64,000 bases of DNA from Desulforamulus putei DSM 12395. GTDB lineage: Bacteria > Bacillota > Desulfotomaculia > Desulfotomaculales > Desulfotomaculaceae. The stretch lies in NCBI RefSeq assembly GCF_900129195.1, contig NZ_FQUY01000008.1, forward strand, positions 1 through 64,000. Direction: 5' to 3'. The position numbers were made by a program, and so were the translations under genes. Shown in pieces: positions 34,083 through 42,345 of the stretch; within the stretch, counting starts at the first letter, position 1; every line of letters begins with the position of its first letter. The notes under the pieces are model-generated. The model was not told the DNA's origin and searched no databases. It worked only from the letters and a program-made list of their open reading frames with translations.

Positions 34083-34556
34083 TTACTGTTCATATAGCCG
34101 TGCTACAATATGATCCGCAATACGCATACCAGCCCGGTGTAATTTTGTCAGCAATTCTTCGTAAGAATCCTTAATTAATCCCCTTCTTAAACCAGAGTAA
34201 AGTACAAACATTGTCCCAAAAACCTCGATATCGGCTCCTCTGGCGTAAGTTCTGGCCTTTCGGTCGTCTAGTAGCACTGCTTTAGCATTTTTTTCTTTGG
34301 CCAAAACAATGACTTCTGTTTCTCCTAAGTCCAGGTGCCCAAGGAGTATATTTACCGCCAACTGGTTTTCGACTTTTAACACCCGGATAAAATCAGCGTT
34401 ACGTACTTCTTCAGCACCGGGCAGACCAGCACCGTTTTCAACAACTTCATTATACACTGCTTCGGGTATGAATATCCGGCCAAAAATAGCAGGCAGCAGG
34501 TGAAGGTAACCTATTTTACTAAGTGTAATCAGCGGGCCGGAGTTACAGATAATCAA
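34083..34556 (-). CDS. PIN-domain toxin (DUF3368 type)
   Basis: A 157-aa PIN-like nuclease domain. The acidic residues of the family appear as CNSGPLI (the first Asp of the usual xDTS position is replaced by Asn), LGETEVI and LLDDRKAR. TTG start at 34556 overlaps the antitoxin stop by 4 nt. Paired with a UPF0175 protein, the usual arrangement for this putative toxin-antitoxin class. The family is predicted to cleave RNA; activity here is inferred. Confidence 0.8.
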   Translation of the reverse strand: MIICNSGPLITLSKIGYLHLLPAIFGRIFIPEAVYNEVVENGAGLPGAEEVRNADFIRVLKVENQLAVNILLGHLDLGETEVIVLAKEKNAKAVLLDDRKARTYARGADIEVFGTMFVLYSGLRRGLIKDSYEELLTKLHRAGMRIADHIVARLYEQ

Positions 34557-34822
34557 AGATACCCCAACTCCTTACCCAGTTCTAACTCCTTTTCGAGGTC
34601 TTCCATTTCGTAATTGATAAACACCTTCTTACGGGCCAACAAATCAGAGAATTCCCATGCTGTCATATCACACATTTTAGCTGCCTGACCGAAGGAAAGA
34701 ATACCATCTACAAAATAGGACAGGGCCAATCGTCGAATAGAATCGACCTCCAGTTCTTTGAGACGGAATCCGGCCTTCAACAGAGTATCAGGCACCTTTA
34801 ATGTTAAACGGGTCTCTTTCAC
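34553..34822 (-). CDS. UPF0175 family antitoxin
   Basis: An 89-aa protein with a helix-turn-helix-like centre (LSFGQAAKMCDMTAWEFSDL) and an acidic C-terminus (MEDLEKELELGKELGYL). This matches the UPF0175 group that precedes DUF3368 PIN genes. GTG start at 34822 behind GGGGAAGTG. Likely DNA-binding antitoxin and autoregulator of the pair. Confidence 0.8.
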   Translation of the reverse strand: MKETRLTLKVPDTLLKAGFRLKELEVDSIRRLALSYFVDGILSFGQAAKMCDMTAWEFSDLLARKKVFINYEMEDLEKELELGKELGYL

Positions 34823-34859
34823 ATTATCACTTCCCCGGACAGTATTTAGTTTATTATAT

Positions 34860-35240
34860 CATTTCCGATTAGTTAAGTTGGGTAAAAAAATGGTTAACGA
34901 AAAAATCGACCATAGAGGATTTTTCGCTTAGAAAAATATCCGAGTGATGACGTATAAGTTCGTATGACTGTTGTACCCGAAAAGAGGCAAAAGTCAACCG
35001 TTTCCACATATTGAGTGACACCTTAATCTTAGCTCTGGAACAAAGCAGCCTTTCACCGGCAGATGTAGAACGGCTAGCAGACAAGATCGACAGACCAACT
35101 CCTGTAACAGCAAAATGGCGCTTCTCGTCTATGTATTGGCCCTGGGTTAAAGCCAATATCCGGGTTTTACTAACGGTAGGTATTAAACTAAAGTCAAACC
35201 ACTCTCTACGATACCGGTGCATGGGTTCAGGAGTTAATTA
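34860..35240 (+). other. Unassigned stretch, probably decayed coding DNA
   Basis: Between the antitoxin gene and recombinase fragments. The plus strand has broken frames: a short MTVVPEKRQKSTVSTY frame, then a frame from 35011 containing TLILALEQSSLSPADVERL, which reads like real protein. No ribosome site fits and I do not recognise the family. Best seen as part of the mobile-element debris that follows. Confidence 0.35.
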
Positions 35241-35267
35241 ATCTGGTGGTTAGAGATATTCGACTTT

Positions 35268-35460
35268 TCATAGGCGATCATCCTCAGGCAACAGCACCCC
35301 AAATTTTTCCTCAACCGTTGCTACGATCTCGGGATAGAGATCTGCTGTAAGGCGCAGATAATGCCGGGTGTTTTTCAGTCCGGTATGTCCAAGGTAGGTC
35401 GATAAATAGGGTAACGCAGCTGACAGGTCAACCCCTGCCCTTCTGCATGGAAGAGCGATG
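35268..35460 (-). pseudogene. C-terminal fragment of a tyrosine recombinase
   Basis: Leftward frame with ALPYLSTYLGHTGLKNTRHY followed by LRLTADLYPEIVATVEEKFG and a stop at 35268. The GHT...RHY pattern holds the last His and the catalytic Tyr of XerD-like tyrosine recombinases of the Tn554/RIT (recombinase-in-trio) type. The N-terminal three quarters are missing; the frame ends abruptly at about 35460, where the opposite-strand integrase fragment begins. Confidence 0.75.
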
Positions 35461-35462
35461 AT

Positions 35463-35955
35463 GTGAAACGCGTGCTTGCTTGTGTTGACCGGGGAAATCC
35501 AACGGGCAAACGGGATTATGCGATCTTGTTGACCGTGGCCCGACTGGGCATGCGGGTGCAGGATCTTAAAGATATCAAGTTATCCAATTTAAAATGGGAT
35601 GCAAGAAAAATTGAGATTGTTCAGCACAAAACAAAACAGGCGGCGAGCTATCCGTTACTGGACGATATTGGGTGGGCCATAATTGATTACCTTAAAAATG
35701 GCCGTCCCCAGACCACTTCACCCCATCTTTTTGTCCGGCATAATGCACCTTTTGAGGCATTCGGCACCCACGCCAATTTGCATAACATCATTACCAAGTA
35801 CACAAGACTTGCCGGCATCGAACTGCCCAGCGGTTCCAAGCGCGGCATGCATTCGCTCAGGCACACGGGATACTCGGATAATGAGGGTTTTTCACAGACG
35901 GCACATCACTTGCAAGTTACCGCATTATGATCGGGCACAGGTCGGGTAATATATG
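35463..35955 (+). pseudogene. Phage-type tyrosine integrase fragment, frameshifted
   Basis: Rightward frame with RDYAILLTVARLGMRVQDL (catalytic-domain Arg region) and GMHSLRHT (HxxR box). The frame then degenerates; a different frame shows MIGHRSGNI, the GHxS box, near 35930. The N-terminal arm-binding domain and the terminal Tyr are absent. A dead remnant of a second, unrelated recombinase. Confidence 0.75.
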
Positions 35956-36072
35956 AAACGGCACCTGGCTTACGCCAGCATTGCCGTAAGCGTCAAACTG
36001 TACCCACCTGGTTTTATGTTTGGGTTTGTTGGATAATCTTCCTCAGAACACGAAGTGAGGAGGATTTTTTTT

Positions 36073-36201
36073 ATGGCAAAAGCTGAACGGCAAAAAGAAT
36101 GGGCAGTTCGGATCGCCTGTCGATTAGAGTTATGGTATGTTGTTATGCAAGATACCCGATTCAATTTACGAACCCAAGATACGTACAGGGTGACGATTTA
36201 A
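36073..36201 (+). pseudogene. Short IS66 TnpA-like N-terminal remnant
   Basis: A 42-codon ORF with a strong GAGGAGG ribosome site. It begins MAKAERQKEWAVRIA, close to the opening of small IS66-family TnpA proteins (xxKAERQxEWxxRI), then loses resemblance. Either a decayed IS66 orfA or a chance likeness. Confidence 0.4.
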
Positions 36202-36210
36202 ATTCAGAAA

Positions 36211-36247
36211 AAGGGGATCAGTGGCTGATCTCACCCATGATCCCCTT
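36211..36247 (+). terminator. Hairpin after the IS66-like remnant
   Basis: AAGGGGATCA (36211-36220) pairs perfectly with TGATCCCCTT (36238-36247). There is no T-run. Lies in the mobile-element debris. Confidence 0.5.
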
Positions 36248-36413
36248 CCGTGGATTTCGGTAGGAATATCCGTCAACTTGTGGACATCATATAAAGTGTC
36301 TACGGACTCTATGCAGTGTCAGTAACAATAAAAGCCCGCTTTTTATCTGATTATGTTGGCGTAGTTAGGCTATGTTTTGTACATTTTGGCGACAAAATGG
36401 CGACATTGAAGTC

Positions 36414-36444
36414 GAAACACCCTCTGTTTTTCAGAGGGTGTTTC
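36414..36444. terminator. Hairpin just downstream of tRNA-Leu
   Basis: A perfect 13-bp stem GAAACACCCTCTG (36414-36426) with 36432-36444, around TTTTT. It lies 20 nt after the 3' end of the leftward tRNA cluster and probably ends it, though T residues after the stem are few. Confidence 0.6.
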
Positions 36445-36464
36445 AGCTTAAACGCTTGATTTAC

Positions 36465-36553
36465 TGGTGCCCGGAGCCGGGGTCGAACCGGCACGGGTAT
36501 CGCTACCCGCAGGATTTTAAGTCCTGTGCGTCTGCCTATTCCGCCACCCGGGC
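36465..36553 (-). tRNA. tRNA-Leu (UAA)
   Basis: Class II tRNA of 89 nt with acceptor GCCCGGG/TCCGGGC, anticodon loop CTTAAAA (anticodon TAA), a long variable arm and encoded CCA. Last of the leftward cluster Gly-Asp-Leu. Next to recombinase debris, so its 3' end is a plausible former attachment site. Confidence 0.93.
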
Positions 36554-36638
36554 AAGATATTTAGCTTTAGCTTAATTAGTATAACAATCTCAAATACTTT
36601 TGTCAATACACTGAGATTGAGATTATTCTATAAAAATA

Positions 36639-36715
36639 TGGCGGAGCTGACGGGAGTCGAACCCGCGATCTCCTGCGTGACAGGCAGGCATGTTAGGCCT
36701 CTACACCACAGCTCC
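36639..36715 (-). tRNA. tRNA-Asp (GUC), copy 1
   Basis: 77 nt, acceptor GGAGCTG/CAGCTCC, anticodon loop CTGTCAC, TTCGA T-loop and encoded CCA. Identical to the copy at 39971-40047. Confidence 0.93.
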
Positions 36716-36724
36716 GTAAAATTG

Positions 36725-36799
36725 TGGAGCGGAAGACGGGATTCGAACCCGCGACCCTCGCCTTGGCAAGGCGATGCTCTACCACTGAGCCACTTCCGC
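36725..36799 (-). tRNA. tRNA-Gly (GCC), copy 1
   Basis: 75 nt, acceptor GCGGAAG/CTTCCGC, anticodon stem CGCCT with loop TGCCAAG (GCC), encoded CCA. Identical to the copy at 37981-38055. Confidence 0.93.
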
Positions 36800-36870
36800 A
36801 GAGTCTTGCGCCGACGAATATAAATATAGCACAGGTGAAGAGGACAAGTCAATATCCAAGTTATGGATTG

Positions 36871-36993
36871 TTAATCACCGTATTTACGGTTAAATCCGAT
36901 AATAACGACGGCCAATGCCACTGTAACGGCAATAAACATAAAAAGCAAATGCGTTCTGGGCAGACTGCTATAAAAGGATAACAAGGATTCCAC
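36871..36993 (-). CDS. Small membrane protein (40 aa)
   Basis: A 40-aa ORF, GTG at 36993, beginning MESLLSFYSSLPRTHLLF, with one hydrophobic helix (FIAVTVALAVVIIGF) and a short basic tail NRKYGD. A GGGGATGTG lies upstream, and TATACT/TATAGT boxes near 37025 could form its promoter. Lies between the unknown gene at 37168 and the tRNA-Gly. No family recognised. Confidence 0.5.
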   Translation of the reverse strand: MESLLSFYSSLPRTHLLFMFIAVTVALAVVIIGFNRKYGD

Positions 36994-37167
36994 TTTATCA
37001 CATCCCCGCAATTATTACTATAGAGTATACCACCGCCGTACCGATGATAAAAGCCTAACTTAAAACAATATATTATTTTGGAAAATTTTAACTGATTATT
37101 TAGTTTCTGGAAGGAGTTTCCGGGCCTGTTAGCGAATTAAAAGAAAAACAGCGTAGGAGGTATTGCA

Positions 37168-37791
37168 GTGTTTAAGGAATATCGCCAGATTGTAGATAGG
37201 ATAAGCAGCCTGGACAAACCCTTATCAGCATTAACCAAATCCCAAAGGAATGAGGTCCTAAATCTCACTATTCGCCAGGAAGAACTGGAGAAACAAATCG
37301 GGGATGAGGTCCGCAAAAGCTTTAAAGAACTGCAGGAAGGTTTGGATGTGGTGGCCGAGTGGGTTCGCTTAATGCAAGAAGATGCCATTAAGGCACTGGG
37401 AATAGATGGTACCCCCGAAGAGGTTCTGGCCCTGGAAGAAACCCTGGCACAGGCAAATTCGCTAAATTCTCAGATCTCCGCTTTAACCCTGGCCAGCTAT
37501 TCTACAATCAACAAGACCGATACGGACACCGAACCCGTAAATGCGGAATCCACCCCGGAGCCGGGTATGGTTTCGGAAGCCGACAAAACCAGGGAGAAAT
37601 TATCCCTTCCTATTATACATTCCACCATCGACATGGTTGAAAACTCCGAACAGGAAAAGGTTGTTGCCAGGGTCATAGAAGAAATCAGTGAGTCCGTTGT
37701 GGCAGCAGCGCCCACATACCTGTCTGATATTTTCAACCAACCCAGAATTACCACCCAAAAAACCCGACCTGCCAAAAGAAAAAAACGTTAA
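37168..37791 (+). CDS. Hypothetical helical protein (207 aa)
   Basis: GTG start at 37168 behind AGGAGGT. Residues 1-90 are charged and helical, probably a coiled coil (TIRQEELEKQIGDEVRKSF). The middle is Thr/Ser/Pro/Glu-rich and likely disordered (about 115-140). The end is strongly basic (KTRPAKRKKR). No signal peptide or membrane segment. I do not recognise the family. A basic tail after a helical body suggests nucleic acid or membrane contact, but that is speculation. A terminator overlaps its stop. Confidence 0.7.
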   Translation: MFKEYRQIVDRISSLDKPLSALTKSQRNEVLNLTIRQEELEKQIGDEVRKSFKELQEGLDVVAEWVRLMQEDAIKALGIDGTPEEVLALEETLAQANSLNSQISALTLASYSTINKTDTDTEPVNAESTPEPGMVSEADKTREKLSLPIIHSTIDMVENSEQEKVVARVIEEISESVVAAAPTYLSDIFNQPRITTQKTRPAKRKKR

Positions 37792-37823
37792 ATCTCGGTG
37801 CCATCCGCACCGGGATTTATTTT
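37790..37823 (+). terminator. Terminator of the hypothetical gene
   Basis: AAATCTCGGTG (37790-37800) pairs with CACCGGGATTT (37808-37818, one mismatch), followed by ATTTTTA. Overlaps the stop codon. Confidence 0.7.
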
Positions 37824-37845
37824 TAAAAAGACTAAGCAGGCAAAA

Positions 37846-37876
37846 CAAAAAGTCACCTACCGGATGGCAGGTGACT
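37846..37876 (-). terminator. Terminator of tRNA cluster 2
   Basis: AGTCACCT (37851-37858) pairs perfectly with AGGTGACT (37869-37876), extended by GCC/GGT. TTTTTGTTTTG follows on the minus strand. Confidence 0.75.
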
Positions 37877-37895
37877 CATATGTTCTTAATCTTGG

Positions 37896-37970
37896 TGGAG
37901 GCGGCACCCAGATTTGAACTGGGGAATGGAGGATTTGCAGTCCTCTGCCTTACCACTTGGCTATGCCGCC
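37896..37970 (-). tRNA. tRNA-Cys (GCA)
   Basis: 75 nt, acceptor GGCGGCA/TGCCGCC, anticodon loop CTGCAAA (GCA), encoded CCA. The only intact tRNA-Cys in the window; a broken copy lies at 39740. Confidence 0.93.
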
Positions 37971-37980
37971 AGATATAAAA

Positions 37981-38055
37981 TGGAGCGGAAGACGGGATTC
38001 GAACCCGCGACCCTCGCCTTGGCAAGGCGATGCTCTACCACTGAGCCACTTCCGC
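37981..38055 (-). tRNA. tRNA-Gly (GCC), copy 2
   Basis: 75 nt, same sequence as 36725-36799, encoded CCA. Middle gene of the leftward cluster Phe-Gly-Cys. Confidence 0.93.
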
Positions 38056-38060
38056 TTAAA

Positions 38061-38136
<76 letters not shown>

Positions 38137-38208
38137 ACTGCCGACAATTATGAATTTTATCATATGTTTTCGTATCTGGCAAGAGGTATTTTCTCAATTT
38201 TAATAACA

Positions 38209-38778
38209 TTATAAACCGGTACTGCCAAATCCGCCCTTGCCTCTCTCGGTTTCACTTAATTCCTCGCACTCAACCAATTCAATGTCCGGCAGAGTGTGAA
38301 TGATGGCCTGGGCGATCCGATCCCCGGCCCGGAAGGATACCTTATGCTCGCCTGCATTGTGCAGCAGAACCATAACCTCCCCACGGTAATCAGAATCCAC
38401 CACACCCACTGCATTGCTCAGGGTTATACCATGGTTTTTGGCAATACCGCTGCGAGGATAAATAAGCATGGCATATCCCGGCGGAATCTCAAAGGCCAAA
38501 CCTGTTCGCACAGATTTATGCTCCCCGGGATTGATGGAGAAGTCTTCAATGGTATGCAGATCAAAGCCGGCACTTTCAGGGGTGGCCCGCCTGGGTAGTT
38601 CTGCATTTTCGTGAATCCTTTTAACTTTGATTAAACTGTTTTTAAACACGAACAAACTACAACGTCTAAAAGGATACAGCGCTTCATCCCTGGGAATCTT
38701 TATTTCTTGCCTTTCACACTTATAATCGCCGCGAATGATTTCAACGCCGTACCGACAGCGCTTACAGGTCTCCAGCAT
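38209..38778 (-). CDS. dut: dUTPase with N-terminal Cys-rich extension
   Basis: A 189-aa protein. Residues from about 48 on form a complete trimeric dUTPase: motif 1 AGFDLHT, motif 2 PRSGIAKNHG, motif 3 GVVDSDYRGEV, motif 4 RIAQAII and motif 5 RGKGGFGSTG. It hydrolyses dUTP to dUMP. Ahead of it lies an extra segment with four Cys (CKRCRYGVEIIRGDYKC ... RRC) resembling a zinc knuckle. The ATG at 38778 has AGGGGTG upstream; an even longer start at 38832 has none. The usual enzyme is about 145 aa, so the extension is a fusion. It lies between two tRNA clusters. Confidence 0.88.
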   Translation of the reverse strand: MLETCKRCRYGVEIIRGDYKCERQEIKIPRDEALYPFRRCSLFVFKNSLIKVKRIHENAELPRRATPESAGFDLHTIEDFSINPGEHKSVRTGLAFEIPPGYAMLIYPRSGIAKNHGITLSNAVGVVDSDYRGEVMVLLHNAGEHKVSFRAGDRIAQAIIHTLPDIELVECEELSETERGKGGFGSTGL

Positions 38779-38978
38779 CCTGTTAACACCCCTAAAAGCA
38801 ATGAATTTGTGATTAATATCACTTCGACACACTATGTACTTTTTCCCTGCTGCAGGCTGAAATTTTTTGTCATTTTTTTGACATACAATGATTTTTTCGC
38901 ATTTATATATTGACTGCGTAATAAATATTAATTATATTAGTATATGTCAGCGCGATCATTCAGAAGGAGGTTATTAAA

Positions 38979-39653
38979 ATGAAAAACTCGTTACTGTTAA
39001 ACCGTTACCGTAAACAGGCATTAACCTGGTTTATCTTGCCGGCCGTAATTATCGCCGGTTGGATTTACCCTCCGGCCGGTTTTCTTCTGCTGTTGTGCAT
39101 GATCGGAGCCGTAGGGTTGTCATTCTTTAGCGGGCGATCCTGGTGCGACTGGATGTGCCCTCGGGGCGCCTTTTTCGATCTTCTTTTCCAGAATTCCCGG
39201 CAAAACAAACCCGTTCCGTCGTGGCTGCGCTCTAAGAAGCTGAGAGCCTTTATGCTGGGTCTTATTTTTATAGTCCTGGGAACACAGTTGTACTTGTCCT
39301 GGGGTGATCTTTACGGGATGGGTATGGCTTTTGTACGCCTGCTCACTATTACCACCCTGATAGGAATTGTGTTGGCAGTTAAAGTTCATCCCAGAGGCTG
39401 GTGTCATATTTGCCCCATGGGTACACTGGCCAGCTGGTTTGGTAAAGGAAAACTTCCTCTTTATATTCACGAAAAGTGCACAGGGTGCGGTCTTTGTTCC
39501 AAGGCCTGTCCCATGGGACTCACACCTCACCGGGACAAGGAAACGGGAGAATTCACTGATCCGGATTGCATAAAATGCGGCAGTTGCACTTCAGCTTGCC
39601 CACGCACGGCCTTAAGCTTTGCAAAGACGGTAACGGCCCAAAAAGCAGCTTAA
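38979..39653 (+). CDS. NapH/CcoG-type polyferredoxin membrane protein
   Basis: A 224-aa integral membrane Fe-S protein. Four or so hydrophobic helices, with two cytoplasm-side CxxxCP motifs (CDWMCPRGA and CHICPMGT) as in NapH, NosR and CcoG, then a double [4Fe-4S] ferredoxin domain ([14 protein letters not shown] and [15 protein letters not shown]). It probably passes electrons between the quinone pool and soluble carriers. The partner is unknown, since no reductase gene is adjacent. ATG at 38979 behind AGGAGG. Confidence 0.87.
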   Translation: MKNSLLLNRYRKQALTWFILPAVIIAGWIYPPAGFLLLLCMIGAVGLSFFSGRSWCDWMCPRGAFFDLLFQNSRQNKPVPSWLRSKKLRAFMLGLIFIVLGTQLYLSWGDLYGMGMAFVRLLTITTLIGIVLAVKVHPRGWCHICPMGTLASWFGKGKLPLYIHEKCTGCGLCSKACPMGLTPHRDKETGEFTDPDCIKCGSCTSACPRTALSFAKTVTAQKAA

Positions 39654-39658
39654 TGTAG

Positions 39659-39693
39659 GACCCCTGGCGAACTGAAATGAGCCAGGGGTCTTT
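39659..39693 (+). terminator. Terminator of the polyferredoxin gene
   Basis: GACCCCTGGC (39659-39668) pairs perfectly with GCCAGGGGTC (39681-39690), followed by TTTC. Confidence 0.75.
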
Positions 39694-39699
39694 CAAAGC

Positions 39700-39735
39700 A
39701 AAAACCTCCCGGACACTTAGTCCGGGAGGTTTTTG
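39700..39735. terminator. Bidirectional terminator (tRNA cluster 3 / polyferredoxin)
   Basis: A perfect 15-bp stem AAAAACCTCCCGGAC (39700-39714) with 39721-39735 region. A and T tracts at both ends allow use in both directions; it lies four bases from the tRNA-Cys remnant. Confidence 0.85.
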
Positions 39736-39739
39736 TTAC

Positions 39740-39790
39740 TGGAGGCGGCACCCAGATTCGAACTGGGGAATAAAGGATTTGCAGTCCTCC
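39740..39790 (-). pseudogene. tRNA-Cys remnant (3' two thirds)
   Basis: Matches the intact tRNA-Cys at 37896 from the anticodon stem to CCA: the GCA anticodon, TTCGAAT T-loop and GCCGCC-T-CCA end are kept. The 5' acceptor strand and D-arm are missing; sequence upstream (39791-39797, CTCTTTTTC on the minus strand) joins directly to the tRNA-Gly remnant. It cannot fold as a tRNA. Confidence 0.85.
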
Positions 39791-39796
39791 GAGAAA

Positions 39797-39869
39797 AAGA
39801 GGAAGACGGGATTCGAACCCGCGACCCTCGCCTTGGCAAGGCGATGCTCTACCACTGAGCCACTTCCGC
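39797..39869 (-). pseudogene. tRNA-Gly (GCC) with damaged 3' end, fused to tRNA-Cys remnant
   Basis: Identical to the intact tRNA-Gly copies from the 5' end through the T-arm, but the 3' acceptor strand reads CTTCCTC instead of CTTCCGC and TTTT replaces TCCA. This breaks pair 2-71 and removes the encoded CCA. It might still be charged poorly if CCA is added, but most likely it is a pseudogene made by the deletion that joined it to tRNA-Cys. Confidence 0.75.
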
Positions 39870-39887
39870 ACTTAATATTAAAGGATA

Positions 39888-39963
<76 letters not shown>

Positions 39964-39970
39964 AAATATG

Positions 39971-40047
39971 TGGCGGAGCTGACGGGAGTCGAACCCGCGA
40001 TCTCCTGCGTGACAGGCAGGCATGTTAGGCCTCTACACCACAGCTCC
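39971..40047 (-). tRNA. tRNA-Asp (GUC), copy 2
   Basis: 77 nt, identical to 36639-36715, encoded CCA. First gene of cluster 3. Confidence 0.93.
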
Positions 40048-40147
40048 AAACAGCAGCGTTTGCCGCTGACATTGATAAGTATACAAAAACTAACTTCAGA
40101 AGTCAAATAGATTTTTTACGGTTATTTAGGAAATTTTAACCCTATCT

Positions 40148-41017
40148 TTACTTGGACGGTTTACCAAAGGCCAGAATGGCTTCCCTAACCAGTTTGGCGC
40201 CCAAAATGGCAGTTCGTTCCGAATGGTCGTAAGCGGGGCTGATCTCCACCAGGTCAAACCCGACAACATTGAGATCTTTCAAAGTATAAATGGCTTCCAG
40301 TATTTCAGCCGCGGAACAGCCGCCCGGCTCGGGAGTGCCGGTGCCCGGGGCAAAAGCCGGGTCCACCACATCAATATCTAGGGTAATATGCACCGGGTGT
40401 CCTGCCAGTTCAGGCAGTACCTTTTTTAAAGGTTCCAGCACCTTTCCCACAAACATATGGGTGTTTTGTCTGGCGTAGGCAAACTCGTCGCTGGTACCGG
40501 AGCGGATGCCAAATTGATAAATATTTTTACCTCCCACCAGATCCACCGCCCGCCGCATAACCGAGGCATGGGAAAGGGGCTGGCCCATATAGTCTTCCCG
40601 CAAGTCCGCATGGGCATCAAAATGGAGGATTTTCAGCCCGGGGTATTTGGCCGCCACCTGTTCCATGACCGGTAAGCTGACTAAATGCTCCCCGCCCAGT
40701 ACCAGGGGAAATTTGTCATCCCTTAGGATGCGACCCACCACTTGGCCGATACGGCGCAAACTCTCCGTTACATGACCGAAGGGGAGGGAAACATCGCCGG
40801 CATCAAAGTAAGTATAACCGGCCAGGTCCCGGTCCAGCATGACGCTGTATTCCTCCAGACCGATGGAAACCTGCCGGATGGCCTGGGGACCCTGGCGGGT
40901 CCCCGGGCGAAAGCTGACAGTAAAATCCATCGGCGCTCCCACCAAGACCACCCGGGCATTGTGGTAATCCCGGGAAGCGCCCATGAAACCGCTGCAATTA
41001 TCCAGAAGGTCAAACAT
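40148..41017 (-). CDS. speB: Agmatinase
   Basis: A 289-aa ureohydrolase that converts agmatine to putrescine and urea. The binuclear Mn2+ motifs are GGEHLVSLPV, FDAHADLRED and DIDVVDPAFAPGTGTPE. ATG at 41017 behind GGAGGTT, 13 nt after speE. Last gene of the leftward pdaD-speE-speB operon. The gene order fits either arginine-agmatine-putrescine-spermidine or the alternative in which agmatine is aminopropylated first and then hydrolysed. Confidence 0.92.
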   Translation of the reverse strand: MFDLLDNCSGFMGASRDYHNARVVLVGAPMDFTVSFRPGTRQGPQAIRQVSIGLEEYSVMLDRDLAGYTYFDAGDVSLPFGHVTESLRRIGQVVGRILRDDKFPLVLGGEHLVSLPVMEQVAAKYPGLKILHFDAHADLREDYMGQPLSHASVMRRAVDLVGGKNIYQFGIRSGTSDEFAYARQNTHMFVGKVLEPLKKVLPELAGHPVHITLDIDVVDPAFAPGTGTPEPGGCSAAEILEAIYTLKDLNVVGFDLVEISPAYDHSERTAILGAKLVREAILAFGKPSK

Positions 41018-41030
41018 GGTTAACCTCCGA

Positions 41031-41864
41031 TTACTTATTGATTAATTCACACACAAAATTGGGCAGCACAAAGGCAGCCTTGTGGATGCCGTGGTTATAG
41101 TAGCGGGTGGGATAGCTTGGCCGGGTGCTCAAATCCACAGCCTCCGGATCGTACTTTTTGGACCCCATGGTAAAGCTCCAGCAGCCGCCCGGATAGGTGG
41201 GGATAAAGGCCAGGTAGAGCTTGGTAATGGGATAGAGAGAACGAATATCCTTTTGTACCTTGGGAATTAATTCTTCATTGTAATAAGGAGATTCGGTTTG
41301 GGCCACAAAGATACCGTCTTCCTTGAGGGCCTCATAGCAGTTCCTGTAGAAGTCCCCCTCAAACAAGCCTACGGCGGGGCCGATGGGGTCGGTGGAATCT
41401 ACAATGATAATGTCAAATTCGTTCTTGTGTTCTTTGACAAATTTAATGCCGTCTTCATAATGCACTTCCACCTTGGGATCGTCCAGGGCGCCGGCAATTT
41501 CCGGCAGGTACTCTTTACTGGTTTCCACCACCCGGCGGTCGATCTCCACCAGCACGGCCTTTTCCACACCGGGGTGCTTAATGATCTCTCGAATGGCGCC
41601 ACCGTCGCCACCACCGATGACCAGTACTTTTTTCGGGTTGGGGTGGGTATTTAAAGCCACGTGGCTGATCATTTCATGATAAACAAACTCATCTTTGATG
41701 TTGGTCATAATAATGTTGTCCAACCACAACATACGGCCATACAGCGGGGTGTCTACGATGGCCAGGTGTTGGAATTCAGTTTGCTCTTCGTGCAGAACCT
41801 TGCTAACCTCCACACTTAAAGCAAGACCGGGAACAATCCCTCTTTCTGTGTACCATAATTCCAT
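41031..41864 (-). CDS. speE: Spermidine synthase (aminopropyltransferase)
   Basis: A 277-aa enzyme that moves an aminopropyl group from decarboxylated S-adenosylmethionine to putrescine or agmatine. It shows [18 protein letters not shown], the nucleotide motif [15 protein letters not shown] and the substrate loop VDSTDPIGP, all typical of SpeE. The ATG at 41864 behind AAGGAGG is chosen over the longer open frame to 41951. No speD gene, needed for the donor, is in the window. Confidence 0.93.
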   Translation of the reverse strand: MELWYTERGIVPGLALSVEVSKVLHEEQTEFQHLAIVDTPLYGRMLWLDNIIMTNIKDEFVYHEMISHVALNTHPNPKKVLVIGGGDGGAIREIIKHPGVEKAVLVEIDRRVVETSKEYLPEIAGALDDPKVEVHYEDGIKFVKEHKNEFDIIIVDSTDPIGPAVGLFEGDFYRNCYEALKEDGIFVAQTESPYYNEELIPKVQKDIRSLYPITKLYLAFIPTYPGGCWSFTMGSKKYDPEAVDLSTRPSYPTRYYNHGIHKAAFVLPNFVCELINK

Positions 41865-41883
41865 GAACCAAAACCTCCTTATT

Positions 41884-42345
41884 CTAATACCAAAGGGGAA
41901 CTGCGGCCAGGGCGCAGCCAATCTTTTCCACCTTATGTTCTGTGGAAGCAATTTTTATTTCCTTTAGTTCCATCCCACGGGTTTCAAAAGCTTCCTTGAC
42001 CATGTTGGTAATGGCTTGTTCAGCTTCTTCTTTGCTGCACTTGCCGGAAAACTCCATAATAACGCCAAAGGTGTCGCTGGAGTTGATGCCCACACCTACA
42101 CAGGCAGAAATCACTTCCCCGGGTACGTCACTAACGATATAACCGTATGCGGTAGGAACCAGGGAACCGGGAGGCAGTACCAGGTCGGGGTCATGTTGGC
42201 AGCCTGGAGGCAGAATGCTGGACACCCTTAAAAGGTTGACGTTTCCTATACGAGCCTTCAGTAAAGCGTTGTCAAATGCCGTTAACTTGCTTCTGCCCTC
42301 AGAAGACGCGGCAGTAACGAAATATTTCTTGGGGGTCGGTAGCAT
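41884..42345 (-). CDS. pdaD: Pyruvoyl-dependent arginine decarboxylase
   Basis: A 153-aa proenzyme that cleaves itself at a Ser-Ser bond to make a pyruvoyl group, then decarboxylates arginine to agmatine. The site is in [13 protein letters not shown], as in archaeal and chlamydial Pda[17 protein letters not shown] and the C-terminal ALAAVPLWY are also typical. The ATG at 42345 behind AAGGAG is chosen; the frame is open upstream to 42399 without a better site. First gene of the polyamine operon. Confidence 0.93.
   Translation of the reverse strand: MLPTPKKYFVTAASSEGRSKLTAFDNALLKARIGNVNLLRVSSILPPGCQHDPDLVLPPGSLVPTAYGYIVSDVPGEVISACVGVGINSSDTFGVIMEFSGKCSKEEAEQAITNMVKEAFETRGMELKEIKIASTEHKVEKIGCALAAVPLWY

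Noticed and set aside
36617-36981. ORFs reading [19 protein letters not shown] and similar across tRNA regions
   Set aside because: These are translations of tRNA-Gly, tRNA-Asp and tRNA-Phe genes, a well-known false protein family.
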